From Nitrosomonas mobilis (GTDB lineage Bacteria; Pseudomonadota; Gammaproteobacteria; Burkholderiales; Nitrosomonadaceae), in assembly GCF_900103035.1 (NCBI RefSeq), contig NZ_FMWO01000045.1, forward strand, positions 62,001 to 126,000: DNA of 64,000 bases, in the 5' to 3' direction. This document shows, in pieces, positions 57,141 to 64,000 of the stretch; position 1 is the stretch's first letter, and each line of letters begins with the position of its first letter. The notes beneath the pieces were generated by a model. The model ran no database searches, was not told the DNA's origin, and was given only the letters and a program-made list of their open reading frames with translations. The position numbers and the translations under genes are program-made.

Positions 57141-58252
57141 CTATTTTTAGCTATGCGGATGGCTTCTGCCAACGCATAAACAGACATGGCATAGAAGGTA
57201 CTGCGGTTATAGCGCGTAATTACATAGAAATTATTCAACCCCAACCAGAATTCCTCCCGCCCCTCGTTACCCAGCACAATAAGCGCAGCTAGGCTCTCAT
57301 CATCTGCAGAGTCGGCAGAGACGATCCCCGCTTGTCGCAGTTTATTAATGGAGTGTAGCGGCTCTATCCCTGGCTCTATCGATTTCAAGAAATCTTCACT
57401 TGTCTTTTGGGCGGGCAATACAATCGGCCCATTTTCCTGCCAACCAAATATTTTGAGATAATTACCCACACTGCCGATTGCGTCGTTTACGTTACCGGAC
57501 AAATTTATTTTTCCATCACCGTCAAAATCGATTGCATAACGCCGGTAACTACCCGGCATAAACTGTGGAATACCGATCGCACCGGCATAGGAGCCTTTGG
57601 TGCTCATCACATCGAAGCCCTGTTCTCTTGACAGCAAAAAATATTGCGCCAATTCTTCACGAAAATAATCTGCTCGACGTGGAAATTGAAAAGCCAGAGT
57701 CGTCAGCGTGTCGATCACACGATAATTGCCGGTAGATGTACCATAATTGGTTTCAATTCCAATGATCGCAACGATAATCTCCTCAGGAACACCATAAATC
57801 TGGCTGGCCTTTGCCAATGCCTGCACATGCCTGCGCCAGAAATTCACTCCACCCGAGATGCGCTGCTGATTTACAAAACGCTCACGATATTTGTTCCAGG
57901 AAATTGGCGAAGAAGGTGCAGATATCAGCTTGAGTGCATCCGGCAGAATGTTAACCTGCCCAAAGGCAGCTTCCAACTCGCGCCGGTCAAATGCGTAACG
58001 TTCGACCATACCTTCTATAAAATCCCTGACCTGCGGTTGTATGGCAGAAGCAGCCCATGCCGGATTAACTGTCAGCATACCTAAAGCCAGGATAGCAGCA
58101 AATCGAACTAGCTTATTGATTAACAAATGCAAATAAGAATATAAACAATCAGAAAAGTTCAATGTGCTAGCATATATGAAACCTACAGTCAGATTAATGC
58201 TGCTAGAATGTGCTTTTTTATCATATTCGACACAAAGATCGTGCTTTTTCAT
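57137..58252 (-). CDS. mltB: Lytic murein transglycosylase B
   Basis: Up to 371 aa. Catalytic glutamate in IIGIETNYGTSTGNYRV; GAIGIPQFMPGSYRRYAIDFDGDG and GSVGNYLKIFGW are family hallmarks. The first 40 residues look unlike an export signal; the real start may be a TTG near 58132 or 58126, giving a usual signal peptide ending NPAWAA, but neither has a good ribosome binding site. It cuts peptidoglycan with 1,6-anhydro ends. Confidence 0.88.
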   Translation of the reverse strand: MKKHDLCVEYDKKAHSSSINLTVGFIYASTLNFSDCLYSYLHLLINKLVRFAAILALGMLTVNPAWAASAIQPQVRDFIEGMVERYAFDRRELEAAFGQVNILPDALKLISAPSSPISWNKYRERFVNQQRISGGVNFWRRHVQALAKASQIYGVPEEIIVAIIGIETNYGTSTGNYRVIDTLTTLAFQFPRRADYFREELAQYFLLSREQGFDVMSTKGSYAGAIGIPQFMPGSYRRYAIDFDGDGKINLSGNVNDAIGSVGNYLKIFGWQENGPIVLPAQKTSEDFLKSIEPGIEPLHSINKLRQAGIVSADSADDESLAALIVLGNEGREEFWLGLNNFYVITRYNRSTFYAMSVYALAEAIRIAKNS

Positions 58253-58629
58253 CGTAGCGTAACCAATTTAGTGTTTCCGTTAAAAAAATTGAAGAATAAC
58301 ATTGACAGACTAATTAATTGGCCTTATCTTGCCAGAAGCGTTCCGATTTACACTCACCATTCGATGTTATTGAGTTTCGCTTGTGATAATTTCTGGCCTC
58401 CAGTTTCCAAGCCGCTGGATCTAGAACTGCTTTCCTGCAACATAGCATTTATATAACATACATGATTGTTATCTGCGAGCAGTCAGCTTTTTATCCGCAG
58501 ATATTGAGCTAATGTACCTTAAAGCAACCAACCTGCTAATCGGTCAAACTAAATGTGGCATGACTTGCCATAGCTTGTGCTAAGCAATACTACTTTTTAT
58601 AACAACCTGTTAATTTACAAGAGGGCTTT
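58253..58629 (+). promoter_or_regulatory. Promoter-bearing leader region of trxA
   Basis: TTGACA (58301-58306), 17 bases, TATCTT (58324-58329) make a strong sigma70-like promoter, 300 bases before trxA. Its start would fall about 58336, just at GCCAGAAGCG, which can pair with CGCTT (58378-58382) and TTCTGGC (58391-58397). A second, weaker candidate (TTGCCA, 17 bases, TACTAC) lies near trxA at about 58567-58595. No protein gene is evident. Confidence 0.5.
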
Positions 58630-58956
58630 ATGAGTCAACATGTTCATCACATTACAGACGCAACTTTTGAAAAAGAAGTACTGGAATCTTCAACCCCCGT
58701 TCTAGTTGACTACTGGGCTGAATGGTGTGGCCCTTGCAAAATGATTGCGCCTATCCTTGATGAGATAGCCAGTGAATATGCCGATCAGCTCAAGGTAACC
58801 AAGCTCAATATTGATGAAAATCAGGCAACACCTCCAAAATATGGCATTCGTGGTATCCCAACCTTGATGTTATTCAAAAATGGCAATGTCGAAGCCACCA
58901 AAGTAGGCGCCTTATCAAAATCCCAATTAACAGCGTTTATCGATAGTAACCTGTAA
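58630..58956 (+). CDS. trxA: Thioredoxin
   Basis: 108 aa with active site WCGPCK near 32-37, cis-Pro segment [14 protein letters not shown], and standard length. It reduces protein disulfides in the cytoplasm. AGAGGG precedes the ATG. Order trxA-rho is common in proteobacteria. Confidence 0.97.
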   Translation: MSQHVHHITDATFEKEVLESSTPVLVDYWAEWCGPCKMIAPILDEIASEYADQLKVTKLNIDENQATPPKYGIRGIPTLMLFKNGNVEATKVGALSKSQLTAFIDSNL

Positions 58957-59096
58957 CAATCTTCTGGCTCAAGATGGCTCCATTCACGCCGTTAGCTTAC
59001 TACTATCCTTTACTTTCTTAATTGATCAAGTTGCAGTAGCCCCCCCTCTATTTTCTCGTACTTGCATCCTTTTCCTGTTTTTCGAGAGCACCTCCT

Positions 59097-60356
59097 ATGC
59101 GTCTAGCTGATTTAAAAAATATTCATGTATCTGAATTGGTCAAAATGGCTGTTACTAAAGAAATTGAAGGTGCCAGTCGTATGCGTAAACAGGATCTGGT
59201 TTTTGCATTACTCAAAAATCAGGCACGCAAAGGTGAAAGTATTTTTGGTCATGGCACACTGGAAGTTCTACAGGATGGTTTTGGGTTTTTACGCTCACCA
59301 GACACTTCTTATCTGGCCGGACCCGATGACATTTATATTTCACCGAGCCAGATCAGACGGTTTAATCTGCATACCGGCGACTCCATCCATGGTGAAATTC
59401 GCCCTCCTAAAGACGGGGAACGCTATTTTGCACTGGTCAAGATCGAAAATGTCAATGGTGAACCGCCAGAAAATTCCAAGCATAAAATTCTGTTTGAAAA
59501 CTTGACCCCGCTTTTTCCGACAGAGCGACTTATCCTTGAGCGTGATATTCATGCCGAAGAAAATATCACCGGTCGGATAATCGACTTAATCGCACCAATT
59601 GGCAAGGGACAGCGTGGATTGCTGGTTGCCAGCCCCAAATCCGGCAAAACTGTCATGCTGCAGCATATCGCACACGCCATTGCAGCCAATCATCCTGAAG
59701 TCATCCTGATGGTACTGCTGATTGACGAACGCCCGGAAGAAGTAACGGAAATGACCCGCTCTGTCAAAGGCGAAGTCATCTCCTCCACCTTTGACGAGTC
59801 AGCCAGCCGCCATGTACAGGTCGCCGATATGGTTACGGAAAGAGCAAAGCGGCTGGTTGAGCACAAAAAGGATGTCGTTATTTTGCTGGATTCCATAACG
59901 AGGCTTGCTCGTGCTTACAACACGGTCGTACCCGCCTCAGGCAAAGTGCTGACCGGTGGTGTAGACGCCAACGCCCTGCAACGCCCCAAACGCTTTTTTG
60001 GCGCTGCTCGCAACATTGAAGAAGGTGGGTCACTGACGATCATTGCGACTGCGCTGGTGGATACCGGTTCGCGTATGGATGATGTCATTTACGAAGAATT
60101 CAAGGGGACCGGTAACATGGAAATCCACCTTGACCGACGTATGGCAGAAAAACGTATCTACCCGGCGATCAACGTCAATCGCTCTGGAACGCGCCGTGAG
60201 GAATTGCTCATTCCACAAGACGTCTTACAAAAAACGTGGGTACTACGCAAATTACTCTACCCAATGGACGAACTGGATGCCATGTCTTTCCTGCTCGATA
60301 AAGTCAGAGCAACCAAGAATAATGCCGAATTTTTTGATTCCATGCGCCGGGTATAG
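59097..60356 (+). CDS. rho: Transcription termination factor Rho
   Basis: 419 aa. The N-terminal RNA-binding domain has [18 protein letters not shown]; Walker A is [13 protein letters not shown] near 180; Q- and R-loops include [12 protein letters not shown] and [11 protein letters not shown]. It unwinds RNA to end transcripts. Standard length. Confidence 0.97.
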   Translation: MRLADLKNIHVSELVKMAVTKEIEGASRMRKQDLVFALLKNQARKGESIFGHGTLEVLQDGFGFLRSPDTSYLAGPDDIYISPSQIRRFNLHTGDSIHGEIRPPKDGERYFALVKIENVNGEPPENSKHKILFENLTPLFPTERLILERDIHAEENITGRIIDLIAPIGKGQRGLLVASPKSGKTVMLQHIAHAIAANHPEVILMVLLIDERPEEVTEMTRSVKGEVISSTFDESASRHVQVADMVTERAKRLVEHKKDVVILLDSITRLARAYNTVVPASGKVLTGGVDANALQRPKRFFGAARNIEEGGSLTIIATALVDTGSRMDDVIYEEFKGTGNMEIHLDRRMAEKRIYPAINVNRSGTRREELLIPQDVLQKTWVLRKLLYPMDELDAMSFLLDKVRATKNNAEFFDSMRRV

Positions 60357-60382
60357 TATCAACACCAAATATAGATTTGATT

Positions 60383-60408
60383 GGAGAGTGTCTGTCCGAA
60401 CACTCTTC
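60383..60408 (+). terminator. Hairpin after rho
   Basis: GGAGAGTGT and ACACTCTTC form a nine-base stem (one G-T pair) around an eight-base loop, 26 bases after the rho stop. The T-run is short, so it is a weak intrinsic terminator at best. Confidence 0.45.
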
Positions 60409-60502
60409 TCATCCAGTAGAACAACGGTTTACCATAAAAACACAGATAATGCTCATGAGGTACTTCAATACTTCATGACCTGATAATCGCGGGTGAAGCT
60501 GA

Positions 60503-61549
60503 TCAGATTGTGATCTTCCTGGTGTCGGTATTGGGTAACTTGCGGGCAGCCAGCATAAAAATACGATGCAATGCCCAATTCTGGCTGGCAAATAGACTTG
60601 TGAGGATAATGGTTGCCCGGACGCTTCTGCGCGATATCTTGACTTGTGACCCAATCGTAAAATCGAGATTGGCGTTTAGTTTGTTCAGTGTCAATACCGC
60701 CATACCGATTGCCCACAGGCAGAAGCGGCGAATACCGGTTTCGTTTTCAGGCAACAGACAGGTATAAGTCAGAGCATCATTTAAGTGTCCGCGCGCGATA
60801 CCAATCAGTTTGCACAGTCCCGCCCGAAAACCAGGGTCGGAGTAGCCTTGCTCCAGGCTCCGCAAATCAAAATCGTACTCCCGAAAAATATCCTGTGGCA
60901 ACCAGCAGGCGCCACGTTTTCGGTCTTCCCAGATATCTTTCAGGATATTCGTCATTTGCAATCCCTGACCGAAGGATACCGAGAGTTTCATCAGCACGGA
61001 TCTGTATTTGTTGATCGTTGCTGAGTAGTCACAAAACAGCTCCGTCAGCATTTCACCGACGACACCAGCCACATGATAGCAATAGCGATCCATTTCTTCG
61101 AGAGTTGGCAATCCGGCAAGTGATGCGGTTTCCTGATAGAAAATCATGCCCCGACCCATGATGCTGACACAGCGCTCCAATGCCTGACGCTGAGCAGAAT
61201 TGAAACTATGGGTAATACGAATAACTGCGCCAGTATGCGTGATTAAATCACGTTCAGCCGGAATAGTCTGATTGGAGAGCAACGGCAACAACATTTCAGA
61301 GAACTGTGTTGCTGATATCTGGCCACTGACGACATCACTGAACATTTCCACCATATGACGTGTCTGTTCTGCGTCCAGCGCATTGTCATCCTCAACGGTA
61401 TCAATGATGCGGCAAAGCAGATAGGCATTGCCGATAACCTGCCGCAGTTCGGATGGCAACTGCGGAATCGTCAATGCAAAAGTACGTGAGACTCCCTGCA
61501 GAATATGATTCTGATATTGGAAATCATCCAGTGTGGCTGAAGTTGGCAT
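60503..61549 (-). CDS. Squalene/phytoene synthase family protein
   Basis: 348 aa from the ATG at 61549; an upstream in-frame start would run into lysA. The Mg-binding motifs are CRIIDTVEDD (D50, D54) and NILKDIWEDRKRG (D205, D209), with SRTFALTIPQLP at the start and GRGMIFYQ in the middle. This layout is that of squalene synthase (farnesyl diphosphate farnesyltransferase) rather than the HpnC/HpnD pair. It would feed hopanoid or other triterpene synthesis. Coded 23 nt after lysA. Confidence 0.86.
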   Translation of the reverse strand: MPTSATLDDFQYQNHILQGVSRTFALTIPQLPSELRQVIGNAYLLCRIIDTVEDDNALDAEQTRHMVEMFSDVVSGQISATQFSEMLLPLLSNQTIPAERDLITHTGAVIRITHSFNSAQRQALERCVSIMGRGMIFYQETASLAGLPTLEEMDRYCYHVAGVVGEMLTELFCDYSATINKYRSVLMKLSVSFGQGLQMTNILKDIWEDRKRGACWLPQDIFREYDFDLRSLEQGYSDPGFRAGLCKLIGIARGHLNDALTYTCLLPENETGIRRFCLWAIGMAVLTLNKLNANLDFTIGSQVKISRRSVRATIILTSLFASQNWALHRIFMLAARKLPNTDTRKITI

Positions 61550-61572
61550 GAAGTTGAAAAGGCAATAGCGCT

Positions 61573-62826
61573 TCAGACAATGATATTTTCCAGCGCGCAC
61601 AATTCGTCAATGGATTCCCGCGCCCGGATCAGTCTGACTGAGTCACCATCCACCAGCACTTCCGCAGCGCGCGGGCGAGAATTGTAATTGGAACTCATGC
61701 TCATGCCATAGGCGCCACTCGACATGACGGCCAGCAAATCATTGGAAGCTAATGCCAGCGCACGTTCATTTCCCAAAAAATCACCAGTTTCACATACTGG
61801 CCCAACAATTTGGTAAATTTGCGTTTCCCCTTCATGCTTCACTACGGGCTGGATGGCATGATAAGCCTGATACAAAGCTGGTCTTAGCAGGTCATTCATG
61901 GCAGCATCAACAATGGCAAAATTACGATGTGGCAAATGCTTCAGATATTGTACGCGGGTCAGCAGTATACCCGCATTGCCGACTACCGATCGCCCAGGCT
62001 CGATAATGAGGCGGGCGGAAGTGCTGGCCATTTCCGTACAAAGTGCCTTGACATAATCCTGCCTGGAAGGGGGAGATTCCACATCATAGCGTATGCCTAG
62101 ACCACCTCCGAGATCGATATGTTCGATAGTGATGTGAAGTGATTGCAGACGCGCCTGGAGATCCAGTATTCTCCGAGTTGCTTCGATAAATGGAGAAAGT
62201 TCGGTCAGCTGTGAGCCGATATGGCAATCTAGCCCCACAGGGCGGACACTCGGCAAGTCTCTTGCTAGTTGATAGATACGTTCAGCATCCGCTGCCGGGA
62301 CGCCGAACTTGTTCTCCTTCAGGCCGGTTGAGATGTACGGATGGGTATTGGCATCGACATCCGGGTTGATACGAATACTGACAGGCGCGACCTTGCCCAT
62401 CTCTCCGGCAACATCATTAAGCGCAAGCAACTCCATTTCCGATTCGATATTGAAACAGAGGACATTAACCTCCAAGGCATCTCGCATTTCTTCCCGGGTT
62501 TTACCGACACCAGAAAAGACAGTTTTCCGAGGATCGCCACCCGCCTTCAGAACCCGATGCAGTTCCCCCCCAGAGACAATATCAAAACCGCTGCCAAGCC
62601 GAGCGAGCAAATTGAGAATTGTAAGATTAGAATTAGCCTTAACTGCGTAGCAAATCAGATGCTCACGCCCGGAAAATGCCTGTTCAAATGCTTGGTAGGC
62701 GGCTGTAATGGCGGCATGTGAATAAACATAGCATGGCGTGCCAAATTGTTCTGCAATTGCAGCCAGTGAAACAGACTCAGCAAAAAGCCTGTCGTCATGA
62801 TAGTGAAATGCTGCCCAGTCACTCAT
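61573..62826 (-). CDS. lysA: Diaminopimelate decarboxylase
   Basis: 417 aa, fold III PLP enzyme. PLP lysine in LICYAVKANSNLTIL near 60, GSGFDIVSGGELHRVLKAG, and the second-subunit Cys/Tyr region VGPVCETGDFLG. It makes lysine from meso-diaminopimelate. Its ATG overlaps the stop of the LptM-like gene (ATGA). Confidence 0.96.
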   Translation of the reverse strand: MSDWAAFHYHDDRLFAESVSLAAIAEQFGTPCYVYSHAAITAAYQAFEQAFSGREHLICYAVKANSNLTILNLLARLGSGFDIVSGGELHRVLKAGGDPRKTVFSGVGKTREEMRDALEVNVLCFNIESEMELLALNDVAGEMGKVAPVSIRINPDVDANTHPYISTGLKENKFGVPAADAERIYQLARDLPSVRPVGLDCHIGSQLTELSPFIEATRRILDLQARLQSLHITIEHIDLGGGLGIRYDVESPPSRQDYVKALCTEMASTSARLIIEPGRSVVGNAGILLTRVQYLKHLPHRNFAIVDAAMNDLLRPALYQAYHAIQPVVKHEGETQIYQIVGPVCETGDFLGNERALALASNDLLAVMSSGAYGMSMSSNYNSRPRAAEVLVDGDSVRLIRARESIDELCALENIIV

Positions 62827-62939
62827 GGCGTCAGTTTTCCCTGCCTGGTAGCTTCTGGCGCGGGCAGATAAAGTGGTGCTTTATGGCCACAGGCAAACAA
62901 TGTTAAGAATATCAGCGCAATCAGAAAAAATCTATGCAT
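62823..62939 (-). CDS. lptM: Small LptM-like lipoprotein
   Basis: 38 codons: MHRFFLIALIFLTLFACG has a lipobox (LFAC, Cys17) and is followed by GHKAPLYLP, the LptM/YifL pattern G-x-K-x-P-L-Y. LptM mimics LPS at the LptD barrel and helps its maturation. It lies just before lysA, as yifL-type genes do, with an ATGA overlap. Confidence 0.8.
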   Translation of the reverse strand: MHRFFLIALIFLTLFACGHKAPLYLPAPEATRQGKLTP

Positions 62940-62987
62940 ACGCAATAATATAAAGTTTAGGTTCTTGTGAAAATTCCGAATGGTATG

Positions 62988-63608
62988 TCATTCTGGTAGT
63001 TCGAGTGGATGACCGGCCATTTTGGCCGACCACCGGATCAATTCAGCTGCCAGTTGATCACTGATAGCAATAAAGGCCTTAACAGCGCCGCTGGCGTCTG
63101 CGCTCGAGGTTGTTTGGGTCTCGGAAAAACGCTGTTGCGCTACCAGTAGACGAGTGTCTCGCTCGATCAGGCTGGCGCGCAGGCTGACGATCACATGACT
63201 GTGACTCACGGCATCAAACACCTGCATAAACTCTTCGAGCTCGATTTTCAATAGATAGGTTGCTGGCCTGACATTGTTATCTCTGCGATCAGACGGGTTC
63301 TGCCACGAAGCAATATGTTGTCTGATGCGTTCCGTCAATAAGCTTGCCGGGGGAGCAACCCAGCGATTGTTTGCGTAAACATGGGTTTGTGCCGGATGGT
63401 GATAGGCAAGACGATAACGCATCGCCTGCGTATCCAGCCATACCGGCGCAGTTATTCCGGTAACCTGTATCTGGACCAGAAAAGAGGCGGGTTGCAGAAA
63501 TTCAAGCCGGGAAACCGGACCAAAATCAAAAGTTGAAGCTGGAGCAGGTGCTTTGGGGCTGATGGTGCAACCGGTCAGCAGCAATAAAACCAGATATTTA
63601 AACATCAT
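62988..63608 (-). CDS. ABC-type transport auxiliary lipoprotein (PqiC-like)
   Basis: 206 aa. A lipobox (LLTGC, Cys14) is near the N-terminus. The body (YRLAYHHPAQTHVYANNRWV then a YLLKIELEEFMQVF strand) fits the family of lipoproteins encoded with MCE transporters. It probably docks the MCE complex at the outer membrane. It overlaps the MCE gene by 4 nt. Confidence 0.82.
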   Translation of the reverse strand: MMFKYLVLLLLTGCTISPKAPAPASTFDFGPVSRLEFLQPASFLVQIQVTGITAPVWLDTQAMRYRLAYHHPAQTHVYANNRWVAPPASLLTERIRQHIASWQNPSDRRDNNVRPATYLLKIELEEFMQVFDAVSHSHVIVSLRASLIERDTRLLVAQQRFSETQTTSSADASGAVKAFIAISDQLAAELIRWSAKMAGHPLELPE

Positions 63609-64000
63609 TTTTCTTGTTTCCGGGGTGGTGTAAACCCGGCTTCACCTGGACCAGGCATCGGTGTGGATTTGCCAAATAACAGGCTTTGTGGTTGTGTCGC
63701 GAATGAATCCATCAACTGATCGAGTGTTCGCGCGCTCTGCGAAATACTGTTACCCGCCTCTTGCAGACTGGTCAAAGTATCGGTCAATCCCAGTGAGTTT
63801 TGAGCGATATTATCCAGCGCACCACCTTGCTGGTTAAGCTTTTCCAGGGATTGACCCACTTCGCTAAGCACATACCGAGACTGTCTGAATGTGGTCGTCA
63901 TTTCATTGGTTAATTGCGGCAAACCTTTTGTGCCATCCATCAGCTGATTTGCCAGGTTGTGGTAACTCTGCAGGGTTTCTGCCAGATTACTTAATATGAC
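63605..64000 (-). CDS. MCE/MlaD-family protein, C-terminal part
   Basis: 132 codons are inside the window; the gene continues past 64000. The visible part is a helical, glutamine- and asparagine-rich tail (TLTSLQEAGNSISQSARTLDQL) ending in a proline-rich end with PPRKQEK, as in PqiB/MlaD-like proteins with a long C-terminal helix. With the lipoprotein it should form a lipid transport channel through the periplasm; the MCE domain and the ATPase and permease should lie further to the right. Confidence 0.7.
   Translation of the reverse strand, partial: VILSNLAETLQSYHNLANQLMDGTKGLPQLTNEMTTTFRQSRYVLSEVGQSLEKLNQQGGALDNIAQNSLGLTDTLTSLQEAGNSISQSARTLDQLMDSFATQPQSLLFGKSTPMPGPGEAGFTPPRKQEK

Overview
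The window reads as a chromosomal segment of a Gram-negative betaproteobacterium, most likely a Nitrosomonas-like ammonia oxidiser. The evidence is the block rpsB-tsf-pyrH-frr-uppS-cdsA-dxr-rseP-bamA-skp-fabZ-rnhB, an EarP/EF-P pair whose EF-P carries Arg32, ScpAB next to TrpS, a squalene-synthase-like gene, NnrS with an FNR-type regulator, several copper and heme proteins, and a fairly low GC for the class. The genus is inferred; nothing in the window proves it.

Left edge (1-9.6 kb): one minus-strand operon. In transcription order it holds an unrecognised 212-aa protein behind a strong sigma70-like promoter, a giant 1803-aa multicopper-oxidase lipoprotein, a secreted YVTN-type beta-propeller, a SCO1/SenC copper chaperone and a c-type cytochrome fused to a periplasmic binding protein that runs off the window. 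This is the most unusual part of the window and could be an envelope metal- or substrate-oxidation system of the MofA (Leptothrix) type. Its upstream side is bounded by relics of IS6- and IS5-family elements (9.7-10.8 kb).

10.8-18.6 kb: rnk, a zinc alcohol dehydrogenase, then an outer-membrane barrel, a LolA-like protein and an RND/MMPL pump that look like one envelope export system. A gene graveyard follows: a transposase-like C-terminus, a truncated IS256 transposase and a frameshifted ADP-ribosylglycohydrolase fragment.

18.6-36 kb: cysG, ettA, slyD, then the long minus-strand housekeeping run from rpsB to rnhB covering translation factors, isoprenoid, phospholipid and outer-membrane assembly genes. 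lpxD, lpxA and lpxB, which usually sit among skp, fabZ and rnhB, are absent here. An FNR regulator and a small lipoprotein cytochrome c follow.

36-53 kb: a ZnuD-like TonB receptor with a Zur-like palindrome, nnrS, a PHP phosphatase, yciO, an M50 protease, trpS, scpA, scpB, icd, cspA, clpS-clpA, pyrE, earP and efp. A second small graveyard (52.2-53.1 kb) holds a decayed animal-type heme peroxidase and an IS1595 transposase that has lost its core.

53-64 kb: an iron(III) ABC importer (fbpABC-like), mltB, trxA, rho, a squalene-synthase-like gene, lysA with a 38-codon LptM-like lipoprotein, and the start of an MCE/Mla-type lipid transport cluster cut by the window edge. No rRNA, tRNA or CRISPR array was seen.
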